A stretch of DNA of 64,000 nucleotides from Caulobacteraceae bacterium (GCA_019695035.1 JAIBAU010000008.1:43166-107165); one strand, 5' to 3'. Counted from the first letter of the stretch, positions 24,248 through 33,171 are shown. Numbers and translations are program-made. The notes: generated from the sequence alone by a model not told the origin.

Positions 24248-25702
24248 CTAGCTCCGCTCGCCCCGCATCGCCGCAAGAACGTTCTTCCAGTCGAGCTTTC
24301 CGGTGGCGAGGGCCCCGGCGCGGAACGCCTTGCCGCCGATCCAGACCATCACGGCCGCCATCAGGGCCATGCCCAGCATCGTGCCCGCGATCTCCCACAG
24401 CGGAGGTTCCGAGGGAATACGCGCCGGCATCAGGAAGGGCGTGAACAGGGGCACCCAGCTCAGCACCTTCACCAAGGGCATGTCCGGCGTGCGGATGGCC
24501 AGCTGCAGCACGATGATCGGCGCCGACAGCATGATCATGATCGGGCCGAGAAGGGTCTGGGCCTCCCTCGGCGTCTCGCAGAAGGCGCCCACGGCCGTGA
24601 ACAGGAAGGCGTACATCAGGTACCCGCCCACCAGATAGGCCAGCAGGTAGAAGATCAGCCCGCCCTGGGTCAGCACCGAGACGAAGTCGCCGACAATCCC
24701 CGGAGCCACGGCCGCCAGCGTCGACAGGCCCCAGGCGCCGATCGCGGTCCACACCCCCAGAACCGTGGCGGTGATCCCCGCCACGCCGAGCACCTTGCCG
24801 CCCAGGATCTCGGTGGTGGACGCCGAACTCAGCAGCACCTCCAGCACCCGGTTGGATTTCTCCTCCATCACCGAATTCATCAGGATCGAGGCGCCGGTGA
24901 TGATGGTCGACCACAGCAGCATGCCGAAGGCGAAGCCGACCAGGCCGGGCAGCCGGTCCCTCAAGCCCACCGCTTCGTTGCGGCCCGAGCGGGTCGAGAA
25001 CACGTCCAGGGCCGGCTGCACCGTGTCCACCCGGCGCGCCTGATCGTCACTGACGCCCAGCGCCCGCAACCGCTGTCCGCGCACCACCTCGATCAGGCCG
25101 TCGCGAACGGCGTCCTCGGCCCGCGTATCGGTGACGCCCTTGGACCAGAACCGGCCGGCGGGCTCGCCGTCCTGCAGGGTCAGTATCACGGCGCCGTCCA
25201 GCAGGGGCTTGCTGTTCCGACCGTCGCCGTCGATCAGCGGCCGCAGCGCCCGCTCGGCCTCGGCCACGCTCGCCGCGGCCGCGGCGGCGGGAGGCGTCGC
25301 CACCACCACCACCGACTGCTTTGACGGCTTCCACGCCGCCGCCGCGCGCGGCGCGACCTGGCGCAGGCGCTCCAGCCCGGCCTGCAGTCCCTGGTGACGG
25401 GTCAGTTCCTCCAATGCGTCGGCCTTCTCACGGCCGGCCTCCGGCAGGGCGGCGTCGTGCAGATCGTCGGCGTCTTCCTCCAGGCGGTTCTTGTCCATGG
25501 CGGCCTTCAGCGCCGGGCCCATCTGCTGGCCGCTGAGGTCGACGATGGCAATGTTCCGGGTGGGCGCGGCGTTCTTCATGTAGGCCGGCAGCATCCCGCC
25601 AAGCAGGATGAATCCGGGCAGCACCAGCATGGATAGCCAGAAGCCGACGGTGCGCGTGTAGGCGAAGTACTCGCGGCGGGCGATCAGGAACAGGCGTCTC
25701 AT
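24248..25702 (-). CDS. ABC-2 type transporter permease (NatB/ABC-exporter like)
   Basis: The 484-aa membrane subunit begins MRRLFLIARREYFAYTRTVGF, the usual cytoplasmic lead-in of ABC-2 permeases. One helix at about 20-40 is followed by a long extracytoplasmic domain, then a cluster of five or six helices after about residue 255. The motif NSVMEEKSNRVLEVLLSSA near 280 is the ABC-2 coupling helix typical of the NatB/YhaP group. The start ATG 25702 overlaps the stop of its ATPase gene by 4 bp. Substrate unknown; sodium, peptide or lipid export are all possible. Confidence 0.9.
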   Translation of the reverse strand: MRRLFLIARREYFAYTRTVGFWLSMLVLPGFILLGGMLPAYMKNAAPTRNIAIVDLSGQQMGPALKAAMDKNRLEEDADDLHDAALPEAGREKADALEELTRHQGLQAGLERLRQVAPRAAAAWKPSKQSVVVVATPPAAAAAASVAEAERALRPLIDGDGRNSKPLLDGAVILTLQDGEPAGRFWSKGVTDTRAEDAVRDGLIEVVRGQRLRALGVSDDQARRVDTVQPALDVFSTRSGRNEAVGLRDRLPGLVGFAFGMLLWSTIITGASILMNSVMEEKSNRVLEVLLSSASTTEILGGKVLGVAGITATVLGVWTAIGAWGLSTLAAVAPGIVGDFVSVLTQGGLIFYLLAYLVGGYLMYAFLFTAVGAFCETPREAQTLLGPIMIMLSAPIIVLQLAIRTPDMPLVKVLSWVPLFTPFLMPARIPSEPPLWEIAGTMLGMALMAAVMVWIGGKAFRAGALATGKLDWKNVLAAMRGERS

Positions 25703-26625
25703 CGGTCGCCTCCGGTCAGGACGATGAAGGCGTCGTGCAGCGAAGGCTGCTTCATCTCGAAGCGGCGCACGTCCAGGCCGCGGGCGAAGGCGGCCTTCAG
25801 GGCCGCCTGCGGATCGGCGTCGGGCGCCAGGGCGGCCCGGTGCGCGTAGACGCCTGCCTCCTCGCCGTCGACAGCCTGGGATTCCAGCGAGGCCACGCCC
25901 GGCAGGCCCGCCGCCGCCTCGGCCGGGATGCGGCCCTCCAGCTCCAGCGCGCGCGGGGCCTGGTTGCGGGCGGCGTCCACCGTACCTTCGAAGACCTTGC
26001 GGCCCTGGGCCAGCAGGACGACCTTCCGGCACAGGCGCTCGGCGTGCTGCATCACGTGGGTCGAGAAGACCACCGTCGCCCCTCGCTCGGCCAGACCCCG
26101 GATCATGGCCTCCAGTCCCTGCTGGTTGACCGGGTCCAGACCCGAGAACGGCTCGTCGAGGATCACCAGTTCGGGCTGGTGGGCGATGGAGGCGATCAGC
26201 TGGACCTTCTGGGCCATGCCCTTGGACAGGTCCTTCATCTTCTTGTTCATGGACGGGCCGAGACCCTGCTCCTCGAGCAGGGCGCGCGCGCGTCGGCGGC
26301 CCTCGCCCATGGGCACGCCTTTCAGCGCCGCGAAATAGGCGATCGCGTCGACCGGCGTCATCTTGCGATAGAGGCCGCGCTCCTCGGGCAGGAAGCCGAT
26401 GCGGTCGCGCACCATGCGCCCGTCGGTCGCCCCCAGCACGCTGATGCGGCCTTCGCTGGGCTCGGACAGTCCCAGGACCATGCGCAGGGTCGAGGTCTTG
26501 CCGGCGCCGTTGGGGCCGAGGAACCCGCAGATGGTCCCCTTCTCGACCTGGAAACTCAGGTCCTTCACCGCCTCGAAGCGTCCGTAGCGCTTCCAGACTC
26601 CTTCAAGACTCAACGCCGAATCCAT
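25699..26625 (-). CDS. ABC transporter ATP-binding protein
   Basis: The 308-aa ATPase pairs with the permease at 24248. Motifs are Walker A GPNGAGKTS near 38-46, signature LSKGMAQKVQ near 134-143, Walker B LVILDEPFSGLDP and H-loop STHVMQHAE. The signature LSKGM-x-QK is the variant form common in NatA-type ATPases. A C-terminal domain of about 90 residues ends FEMKQPSLHDAFIVLTGG, the DUF4162-like end of this branch. It is transcribed first in the two-gene operon, divergent from the gene at 26744. Confidence 0.93.
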   Translation of the reverse strand: MDSALSLEGVWKRYGRFEAVKDLSFQVEKGTICGFLGPNGAGKTSTLRMVLGLSEPSEGRISVLGATDGRMVRDRIGFLPEERGLYRKMTPVDAIAYFAALKGVPMGEGRRRARALLEEQGLGPSMNKKMKDLSKGMAQKVQLIASIAHQPELVILDEPFSGLDPVNQQGLEAMIRGLAERGATVVFSTHVMQHAERLCRKVVLLAQGRKVFEGTVDAARNQAPRALELEGRIPAEAAAGLPGVASLESQAVDGEEAGVYAHRAALAPDADPQAALKAAFARGLDVRRFEMKQPSLHDAFIVLTGGDR

Positions 26626-26743
26626 ACTCGCCTCCCGGCTTCTCCCTTACCTAGCAGGGTCGGTTACGGAAAATCTTACAGAAGCGGCGAGTTGACGCCC
26701 CGGACCCCGGCCTTAGTTTGCGGGCGGGGCGGGAGGAACGGAA

Positions 26744-27391
26744 TTGGCCAGGAAGGTCATCGGCATACTGGTGGGCGTGGCGATCGCGCTGCTGGCCTCC
26801 ATGTTCCTGAAGTGGCTGCTGGCCGACTATGCCTTCGCGCCGGCCGGGCTCGACCCGGCCGATCCGGTGCAGGCCGGCCAGATCATGGCCCGCATGCCGG
26901 CGCTCGGACTGCTGGGAACCCTTCTGGCCTATTTCCTCTCGGCGGTGTCCGGGGGCTTCCTCGGCGCGCGTATCGCTCACGCGCGCTGGGCGGCCTGGAC
27001 CACCGGCGGCCTGTTCGCCGCCCTCACCCTGCTGGGCCAGGTCATGAGCCGCTTCCCGCTCTGGCTGGTGGCGGTCTCCCTGGTGGTGATCGGCCTGTCA
27101 GCCTGGCTGGCGGGCCTGTGGGCCGGCGATCCCGAACTCGAGGACGAGGCCGACGCGCCGGAGCACAAGCCGGCGCCGCGACCGGCGCCGTGGGCCACCC
27201 CGGCGGCGGCGTCCGAGCCGGAAGAGCCTGTGGCGATCGAGGCGGAGGCCCCGGCCGAGGCCGACGCCGACGCCGAACTGTTCGAGGAAACGCCCGCGCC
27301 CGAGCCCGTCATTACCCGTCCCCGCTACGCCTCCTTCGAGGAGCTGCGCGCGGCCGCGCCCCGCCGCGACGACGAGGAGCCCCTGTCCTAG
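26744..27391 (+). CDS. Hypothetical inner-membrane protein with acidic cytoplasmic tail
   Basis: The 215-aa product has four predicted helices: about 5-27, 54-74, 80-96 and 101-127. A 90-residue Ala/Pro/Glu-rich tail carries the only later pattern, RPRYASFEELRAAAP. The start is TTG 26744, with GGAGG exactly 7 bp upstream. No family is recognised. The stop TAG lies in CTAG shared with the convergent gene at 27388. Confidence 0.7.
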   Translation: MARKVIGILVGVAIALLASMFLKWLLADYAFAPAGLDPADPVQAGQIMARMPALGLLGTLLAYFLSAVSGGFLGARIAHARWAAWTTGGLFAALTLLGQVMSRFPLWLVAVSLVVIGLSAWLAGLWAGDPELEDEADAPEHKPAPRPAPWATPAAASEPEEPVAIEAEAPAEADADAELFEETPAPEPVITRPRYASFEELRAAAPRRDDEEPLS

Positions 27392-28047
27392 GCCTTGGCC
27401 GGGCCCAGGCTCATCTGGGTGGGCGCGCGCGAGAAGCGCACGGTGCGGGCGTTGCTGTACTTGGCGGGCTCGAAGACCGGGGCCCCGGAGACCACCGGCA
27501 GGGCGGTGGCGCGGCCATTTGCATCGATCGCCTGACCGCCGGCCGCGCCCTTGAAGTGCACCGCGGTGATTGCGGGCATCGCGACCCCCATCAGGCCCGC
27601 AGCCTTCTTGGTTCCCTTGGCCGCCTGGGTCACCGCCAGCGCCAGCTCGGCCGCGCTCAGTTCCGCGGCGGGCCTCATCAGGGGCTCGATCGCCAGGCTC
27701 ATGGAGAAGCGGGTGTTCTCCGGCACGTCGAATTCGACCATCGCCCTGGCCTTGATCTGCGCCAGGGTCGGCAGGGGCGAGACCCGCCCCGCGGCGTTGA
27801 CGGCGAGCGGCGTGCGAACCTCGCCCTGCACCAGGGCGCCCTTGACCCCCGCGGCCGGCCGGCCGTCGCGCTGGAGATAGTAGGCCAGGGTGAAGCGGGA
27901 CCGCTCGGCCGCCGGGAGCTTCAGGTAGTTTTCCAGGTAGGGAAACACCTTGGCCACCTCGACCGACTTCTTGCCGGCCGCAAGCGCGGGGCCGGCGGCG
28001 GCGAGGGCGAGAAGGCCGGCGAGGACGCGGCGGCGGGACTGGATCAC
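27388..28047 (-). CDS. Exported hypothetical protein with twin-arginine-like signal
   Basis: The 219-aa product starts MIQSRRRVLAGLLALAAAGPALA. The arginine cluster before the hydrophobic stretch could be Tat-directing, though the full SRRxFLK motif is absent. The mature domain has FTLAYYLQRDGRPAAGVKG and KARAMVEFDVPENTRFSMSL. The alternating hydrophobic pattern suggests beta structure. No family is recognised. The gene is convergent with 26744, sharing the CTAG stop. Confidence 0.65.
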   Translation of the reverse strand: MIQSRRRVLAGLLALAAAGPALAAGKKSVEVAKVFPYLENYLKLPAAERSRFTLAYYLQRDGRPAAGVKGALVQGEVRTPLAVNAAGRVSPLPTLAQIKARAMVEFDVPENTRFSMSLAIEPLMRPAAELSAAELALAVTQAAKGTKKAAGLMGVAMPAITAVHFKGAAGGQAIDANGRATALPVVSGAPVFEPAKYSNARTVRFSRAPTQMSLGPAKA

Positions 28048-28106
28048 AGGGGGCTCCGGGCTGACGACGGCGGCAGCTTAACCGCGAATACGGCGGCGCT
28101 TGGGCC

Positions 28107-28139
28107 AAAAAAAAGCCCCCCGCGCGGACGCGGAGGGCT
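28107..28139 (-). terminator. Rho-independent terminator of the M23 peptidase gene
   Basis: Read on the minus strand, an 11-bp stem (28139-28129 with 28124-28114, one wobble) closes a 4-nt loop. It is followed by eight U residues (28114-28107). It lies 24 bp beyond the stop of the gene at 28164. Confidence 0.9.
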
Positions 28140-28163
28140 GTCAGGACTTTCGGATCGCGGCGG

Positions 28164-28871
28164 CTACTGCAGGGTGGCCGAGACGCGGCCGCTGGACAGA
28201 ACCCGGTAGGGGACCGGCGCCGTGGGCGTCTGCGAGGCCCGGGTCAGGCGGGCCTGGCCGGCGGCCGGCAGATCCTTGAGGCTGGCGAAGGTCTGGCCGA
28301 GCACCCGCATGGGGTCGAACTGGCGCTCGTTCTTGCGCACCTCGAAATGCAGGTGGGGCCCGGTGACATGGCCCGTCGAGCCGACATAGCCCAGCACGTC
28401 GCCGGCCTTCACCGGCTCGCCGGCTGCGGCGGCGCGGCGGGACATGTGCGCGTAGAAGGTGGTGACCCCGTCGCCGTGGTCGACCTCGACGAAGTTGCCG
28501 TAGGTGGGCGAGAGGCCCGCCCGCAGCACCGTGCCCGAGGACGCGGCCTTGATCGCCGCGCCGGTGGGGGCGGCGTAGTCGACCCCCTCGTGCATCCGGC
28601 CGCGCTCGCCGGGCAGCTTGCGGAAGCCGAAGCGGGAATTGATGCGGAAGCCCGGCATCGGGCTTTCGAAGGCGTACTGGGGCACGACCACCGGGACCGG
28701 CGCGTCCAGGGTCTGGACGACGGGCGCGGGCGCGGCGAACGGCGAGGGACCGGTGACGAGGGGCGATTCCGCGACCGCGGTGTTAATCGCGCCGGCGGCG
28801 GCAAGTAGTCCGACCGCGCCAAGACCGGCGAGACGCCCAAACCGATGCGCCAGTAGTGCAATAGACTGCAT
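28164..28871 (-). CDS. M23 family zinc metallopeptidase (LytM domain)
   Basis: This secreted or periplasmic peptidoglycan endopeptidase, or LytM-type amidase activator, has 235 residues. A hydrophobic N-terminus (about 14-34) is followed by a short linker. The LytM domain from about 80 to 190 carries the zinc ligands HEGVDY (His and Asp) and GPHLHFEVR (HxH). Another conserved His is in FYAHMS. All four key residues are present, so it should be active. The ATG at 28871 gives a signal/anchor sequence. It has its own terminator, and the region upstream is the long non-coding gap 28872-29285. Confidence 0.92.
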   Translation of the reverse strand: MQSIALLAHRFGRLAGLGAVGLLAAAGAINTAVAESPLVTGPSPFAAPAPVVQTLDAPVPVVVPQYAFESPMPGFRINSRFGFRKLPGERGRMHEGVDYAAPTGAAIKAASSGTVLRAGLSPTYGNFVEVDHGDGVTTFYAHMSRRAAAAGEPVKAGDVLGYVGSTGHVTGPHLHFEVRKNERQFDPMRVLGQTFASLKDLPAAGQARLTRASQTPTAPVPYRVLSSGRVSATLQ

Positions 28872-29285
28872 TCAGTACTGTCTTCACTTGTTGAACACTA
28901 TAAGCAAAACCCGAGCCGCCACCTTGTTTAACGAGGCGTGTCCGACCAACAGTCGCGGGGTGGCGGGGTGTATATGAGGGATAATGCCGAGAGTCAAAAG
29001 CCGACCCAACGCCGCAGGCCGGGTTTTGTTCAATTAGTCTCAAATGCGGCAGCGCACAGCTGAAATGTTGCTCATAGGTCGCGCAGGAGTGACTGATAGG
29101 CCACGCACCGTTAACGGACCTATTCTCTCTTATTCCCCAGGGATTTGTGCGTCGCAGCGAGACCCTTCGGGCGGTCCCGATAACGGCGATCTTCAAAATC
29201 ATGGCGCTGCAAAGGTTTTTTGCCTCTGTGCAGCGCAACATCCCCAGATTGGGTGGCGCGGCCGTCCCGCCGCCCCCGCGCGCCG
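28872..29285. other. Intergenic region, 414 bp, lower GC than its surroundings
   Basis: No credible gene is seen on either strand. On the minus strand TTATAG near 28900 could be the -10 element of the M23 gene. An 8-bp stem GCGCTGCA (29204-29211) pairs with 29229-29236 around a T-rich loop. It lies about 50 bp beyond the pntB stop and may act as its terminator, but the expected U-run after the stem is missing. The middle part (28960-29150) is comparatively AT-rich, with no recognisable RNA family. Confidence 0.5.
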
Positions 29286-30710
29286 TCACAACCCCTTCAG
29301 GATTCCCTCGACCATCTTCTTGGCGTCGCCGAAGAGCATCATGGTGTTGTCGCGGAAGAAGAGCTCGTTCTCGACCCCGGCGTAGCCCGAGCCCATGCCG
29401 CGCTTCACGAACAGCACCGTGCCCGCCTTCTCCACGTCCAGCACCGGCATGCCGAAGATGGGCGAGGCCGGGTCGGTCTTCGCGGCGGGGTTGGTGACGT
29501 CGTTGGCGCCGATGACGAAGGCGACGTCGGCGGTGGAGAACTCGGAGTTGATGTCCTCCAGCTCGAACACCTCGTCGTAGGGCACGTTGGCCTCGGCCAG
29601 CAGCACGTTCATGTGGCCGGGCATGCGGCCGGCGACGGGGTGGATGGCGTACTTCACGTCCACCCCTTCCTCCTTCAGCTTGTCGGCCATCTCGCGCAGG
29701 GCGTGCTGGGCCTGGCTCACCGCCATGCCGTAGCCCGGGACGATGATCACCTTGGAGGCGTTCTTCATGATGAAGGCCGCGTCGTCCGCCGAGCCCTGCT
29801 TGATCGGCCGGGTCTCGACGTGGCCCCCGGCCCCGCCGGCCGTCTCGCCTCCGAAGCCGCCCAGGATCACCGAGAAGAAGCTGCGGTTCATCCCCTTGCA
29901 CATGATGTAGCTGAGGATGGCGCCCGACGAGCCGACCAAGGCCCCGGTGATGATCAGGGCGATGTTCTCCAGGGTGAAGCCGAGCGCCGCAGCCGCCCAG
30001 CCGGAGTAGCTGTTCAGCATCGACACCACGACCGGCATGTCGGCGCCGCCGATCGGAATGATCAGGGTCACGCCCAGCGTCAGCGCCAGGGCGAAGAGCA
30101 GCCAGAAGGCCCAGATCGCGGTGCCGTGGCTCATCAGCATGACCGCGATCAGGGCCACGATGCCCAGACCGAGCGCGATGTTGATGAGGTGGCGCATGGG
30201 CAGGATGATGGGGGCCCCGCTCATGTTGCCGTTCAGCTTTGCGAAGGCGATCACCGAGCCGGTGAAGGTGATGGCCCCGATGGCCAGGCCGAGGCTCAGC
30301 TCGACGATCGAGATGGTCTTGATCCCGGCAAGCGGCCCGAAGGTCTCGGCGATTCCGAAGGCGCCCGGGGAATAGACAGCGCCCACCGCCACCAGGCAGG
30401 CCGCCAGGCCCACCAGGCTGTGGAAGGCGGCCACCAGCTGGGGCATGGCGGTCATGGCCACCCGCCGGGCGATCACCGCGCCGATCACCCCGCCGACCGC
30501 GACGCCGCCTGCGATCATGCCGACGGTGGTGGCGTCCAGCGCGCCCGTCGACCACAGGGTGGCCAGGGTCACGCCGATGGCGATGGCCATGCCGACCATG
30601 CCGTAGAGGTTCCCCTTGCGGCTGGTCTCGGGGCTCGACAGGCCCCGCAGGCTGAGAATGAACAGCACCCCGGAGACGAGGTAGGCGAGCGCGGCGAAAC
30701 TGGCGTTCAT
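29286..30710 (-). CDS. pntB: NAD(P) transhydrogenase subunit beta
   Basis: PntB carries the NADP-binding domain III and most of the proton channel of the energy-linked transhydrogenase. The 474-aa product starts MNASFAALAYLVSGVLFILSLRGLS and has nine predicted helices to about 285. The soluble domain then has VIIVPGYGMAVSQAQHALREM, HPVAGRMPGHMNVLLAEA, and the terminal FGDAKKMVEGI loop. All are characteristic. It is the last gene of the operon that begins with pntA at 33171. Confidence 0.96.
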   Translation of the reverse strand: MNASFAALAYLVSGVLFILSLRGLSSPETSRKGNLYGMVGMAIAIGVTLATLWSTGALDATTVGMIAGGVAVGGVIGAVIARRVAMTAMPQLVAAFHSLVGLAACLVAVGAVYSPGAFGIAETFGPLAGIKTISIVELSLGLAIGAITFTGSVIAFAKLNGNMSGAPIILPMRHLINIALGLGIVALIAVMLMSHGTAIWAFWLLFALALTLGVTLIIPIGGADMPVVVSMLNSYSGWAAAALGFTLENIALIITGALVGSSGAILSYIMCKGMNRSFFSVILGGFGGETAGGAGGHVETRPIKQGSADDAAFIMKNASKVIIVPGYGMAVSQAQHALREMADKLKEEGVDVKYAIHPVAGRMPGHMNVLLAEANVPYDEVFELEDINSEFSTADVAFVIGANDVTNPAAKTDPASPIFGMPVLDVEKAGTVLFVKRGMGSGYAGVENELFFRDNTMMLFGDAKKMVEGILKGL

Positions 30711-30729
30711 GCGATGGCTCTCTCGGGGT

Positions 30730-31020
30730 TCAGCGGTCGGGCGCGTCGTGGGTGTGGAACAGCCGCCACAGGGCGGCGGCGATCATGATCGGACTGACGA
30801 TGACGACGAACCAGTCCCAGGCGTCCTGGGGCCCGCCGCCGATCACCGTCATCACCAGGGTGGAGCCGAACAGCAGCACGAAGCCGCAGTCGTTCAGCCG
30901 ATGCCTGCGCACCTCGCGGCGGCGTTCGGCGATCCAGGCGTAGGCCACCAGCGCGCCGCCCAGGCCCGCGCTCGCCCACAGCCCGGCCTCGGCGATCTGC
31001 TGCGGCGTCCATCCGCTCAC
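30730..31020 (-). CDS. Small membrane protein inside the pnt operon
   Basis: The 96-aa product has two or three predicted helices (near 12-29, 43-61 and 67-86) with a basic loop RRREVRRHR between the first two. The start is GTG 31020. It sits 20 bp upstream of pntB, and the context argues it is co-transcribed. No family is recognised. Coding is supported by the hydrophobic pattern and by the tight fit between neighbours. Confidence 0.6.
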   Translation of the reverse strand: MSGWTPQQIAEAGLWASAGLGGALVAYAWIAERRREVRRHRLNDCGFVLLFGSTLVMTVIGGGPQDAWDWFVVIVSPIMIAAALWRLFHTHDAPDR

Positions 31021-31059
31021 GCCCGCCCGTCCCGGGCCATCCCCCTGGCCGGCCCCATC

Positions 31060-31422
31060 TCACAGCACCGTCAGCTTCACCGGCGTCCCCGCGCGCGCCG
31101 CGGTCACCGATCGGCTCTGGCCGTTCTTGACGAGGGTGAAGGTCACCGCGCCCGGCCCCGACACCTTGGTCAGGACGCAGCGGGCGTTGTCGCTGGGAAG
31201 GTTGCCCTGTGTCGGGCCGCGGTACTGCACCCGGTACTGGTTGATGCGGGCCGCGCCCAGCACCCGAATCGCCCGGAACTTGCAGTCGAGGACGTAGGAG
31301 GCGCCCCGCTCGGCCTGCACGCGGTAGGGCAGGCCCTGGGGCAGGGCGGCGGCGGGTCCGGCCGCCAGGGTCGCCCCCAGCGCGGCCGCCGCCAGTCCAG
31401 CCCCCGCCGCCGGCCGCCTCAT
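31060..31422 (-). CDS. Exported hypothetical protein inside the pnt operon
   Basis: The 120-aa product has a signal peptide (about 1-27, ending in PAAALP) and a compact mature domain with two Cys (LDCKF, ARCVL) about 36 residues apart. It ends in a beta-rich GQSRSVTAARAGTPVKLTVL. ATG 31422 overlaps the stop of the preceding membrane-protein gene by 4 bp. No family is known to me. The likely location is the periplasm, unlike the cytoplasmic and membrane Pnt proteins. Confidence 0.65.
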   Translation of the reverse strand: MRRPAAGAGLAAAALGATLAAGPAAALPQGLPYRVQAERGASYVLDCKFRAIRVLGAARINQYRVQYRGPTQGNLPSDNARCVLTKVSGPGAVTFTLVKNGQSRSVTAARAGTPVKLTVL

Positions 31423-31715
31423 TCGGCCGCCCGCTGCTTGCGCCGGCGCAGGGCGGCGATCAGCTGGAAAACCACCGAGGCCACCAGCAGCGCCACGATG
31501 TAGACGATCGGCCCGATCCGCGCGCCCGGCGCCGCGGCGGCCTGGCCCACCACCGTGGGGGCGGCCAGCAGGGCCGCGCCGATCAGCAGCAGCCCCAGGC
31601 TGTTTAGCGGCCGCACGTAGGGCCGGTTGCGCAGGAAGGCCAGCACATAGCCGCCGATGGCCGCCAGGGCGGCGATCAGGCAGGCGTAATCGAGAAAGGG
31701 CATCAGCGCGGTCAT
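31419..31715 (-). CDS. Small membrane protein inside the pnt operon
   Basis: The 98-aa product has three predicted helices (about 5-26, 37-57 and 66-88) and a basic C-terminus RRRKQRAAE. Its position right after the PntA C-terminal subunit, with 4-bp overlaps at both ends, implies translation from the same message. No family is recognised. It might be an accessory membrane segment of the transhydrogenase, but this is only inferred from position. Confidence 0.65.
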   Translation of the reverse strand: MTALMPFLDYACLIAALAAIGGYVLAFLRNRPYVRPLNSLGLLLIGAALLAAPTVVGQAAAAPGARIGPIVYIVALLVASVVFQLIAALRRRKQRAAE

Positions 31716-32029
31716 TTGGGCGCCTTCTTGCGGTACATGGCCAGCATCCGCTGGGTGACCAGGAAGCCGCCGAAGATGTTCACGCTGGCCAGCGCCGCGG
31801 CCACCGCCCCCGCCCCCTTGGAGATCCAGGCCGCGGGCCCCGTGGCGTCCTGCGCCAGGGTCGCGGCCGCCAGCAGGGCGCCCACGATGATCACCGACGA
31901 GATGGCGTTGGTGACCGCCATCAGCGGCGTATGCAGGGCCGGGGTCACCGACCAGACCACGTAGTAGCCGACGAAGATCGCCAGCACGAAGATGGCCAGG
32001 CGAAAGACTGTGGGATCGACGTGTTCCAT
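31712..32029 (-). CDS. pntAB: NAD(P) transhydrogenase subunit alpha part 2 (membrane segment)
   Basis: The 105-aa protein corresponds to the C-terminal membrane domain of E. coli PntA, encoded separately in many alphaproteobacteria. It has three or four helices and the conserved HTPLMAVTNAISSVIIVGAL block followed by VNIFGGFLVTQRML. It helps form the proton channel with PntB. The gene lies 17 bp after pntA (part 1) and overlaps the next gene by 4 bp. Confidence 0.93.
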   Translation of the reverse strand: MEHVDPTVFRLAIFVLAIFVGYYVVWSVTPALHTPLMAVTNAISSVIIVGALLAAATLAQDATGPAAWISKGAGAVAAALASVNIFGGFLVTQRMLAMYRKKAPK

Positions 32030-32046
32030 GGCTAGACCTTCAATCC

Positions 32047-33171
32047 TCAGCTCTTCAGCCCGTCGTGCACGATGGCGCCGCCGCGGGTGACCAGGGCGGC
32101 CTTCAGGATCTCGTCCTCGAAGTCCGGCGCGACCGCGCCGTCCTTGGCCAGCAGGCCCGTGAAGGCCAGCAGGTTCTTGGCGTAGAGGGCCGAGGCGTCG
32201 CCCGGCAGCCGGCCGGGCAGGTTGGAGATGCCCACGATCTTCACGCCGTTCTTCGTCTCCACGATCTCGCCGGGCTTCGAGCCCTCCACGTTGCCGCCCT
32301 GGTCCACCGCCAGGTCGACCAGCACCGAACCGGGCTTCATCGAGGCGACCTGGGCGGCCGACACCAGCCGCGGCGCGGGTCGGCCGGGGATGAGGGCGGT
32401 GGTGATCACCACGTCCTGCTTGGCGATGTGGGACGAGATCAGCGCCGCCTGTTCGGCCTTGTACTCGGCGCTCATCTCCTTGGCGTAGCCGCCGGCCGTC
32501 TCGGCCTGCTTGAACTCCTCGTTCTCGACGGCGACGAACTTGGCCCCCAGCGAGGCGACCTGCTCCTTGGCCGCCGGGCGCACGTCGGTGGCGGTGACCA
32601 CCGCGCCCAGGCGACGCGCCGTGGCGATGGCCTGCAGCCCCGCCACCCCCACGCCGACAATGAAAACCTTGGCCGCGGCGACCGTTCCGGCGGCGGTCAT
32701 CATCATCGGAAACGCCTTGCCGTAGGCCTCCGCCGCCTCGATCACGGCCCGGTATCCGGCCAGGTTCGCCTGGCTGGAGAGGGCGTCCATCACCTGGGCG
32801 CGGGTGATTCGGGGCACGAACTCCATGGCGAAGGCGGTCGCCCCCGCCTTGGCCAACGCCTGCAGCAAGTCCTTCTCGCGATGGGGATCCAGCAGGGCGA
32901 CGACGGTCGCGCCCTTCTTCAGCGCCGAGGCCTGGCCCTGTTCCGGTCCGCGTACGGACAGAACGATGTCGGCCTTGTCGAGGACCTCCTTGGCCACCTT
33001 GGCGCCCGCCTCGGCGTAGGCCTCGTCGGGATAGGAGGCGGCCGTCCCCGCCCCGGCCTCGACCAGGACCATGGCGCCCATGTCTTTGAATTTCTTGACA
33101 GTATCCGGCGTCGCCGCGACGCGCGTCTCGCCCGCGCGGCGCTCTCTGATCACAGCGATCGTAAATGCCAC
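32047..33171 (-). CDS. pntA: NAD(P) transhydrogenase subunit alpha part 1 (NAD-binding)
   Basis: The 374-aa protein is domain I of transhydrogenase, which binds NAD(H) and hands hydride to PntB. It starts MAFTIAVIRERRAGETRVAATPD and contains FVPRITRAQVMDALSSQANLAGY. The Rossmann segment is KVFIVGVGVAGLQAIATARRLGAVV, and EIVETKNGVKIVGISNLPGR follows. Length fits the split-subunit form. It is the first gene of the operon; the gap to 33273 should hold the promoter. Confidence 0.95.
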   Translation of the reverse strand: MAFTIAVIRERRAGETRVAATPDTVKKFKDMGAMVLVEAGAGTAASYPDEAYAEAGAKVAKEVLDKADIVLSVRGPEQGQASALKKGATVVALLDPHREKDLLQALAKAGATAFAMEFVPRITRAQVMDALSSQANLAGYRAVIEAAEAYGKAFPMMMTAAGTVAAAKVFIVGVGVAGLQAIATARRLGAVVTATDVRPAAKEQVASLGAKFVAVENEEFKQAETAGGYAKEMSAEYKAEQAALISSHIAKQDVVITTALIPGRPAPRLVSAAQVASMKPGSVLVDLAVDQGGNVEGSKPGEIVETKNGVKIVGISNLPGRLPGDASALYAKNLLAFTGLLAKDGAVAPDFEDEILKAALVTRGGAIVHDGLKS

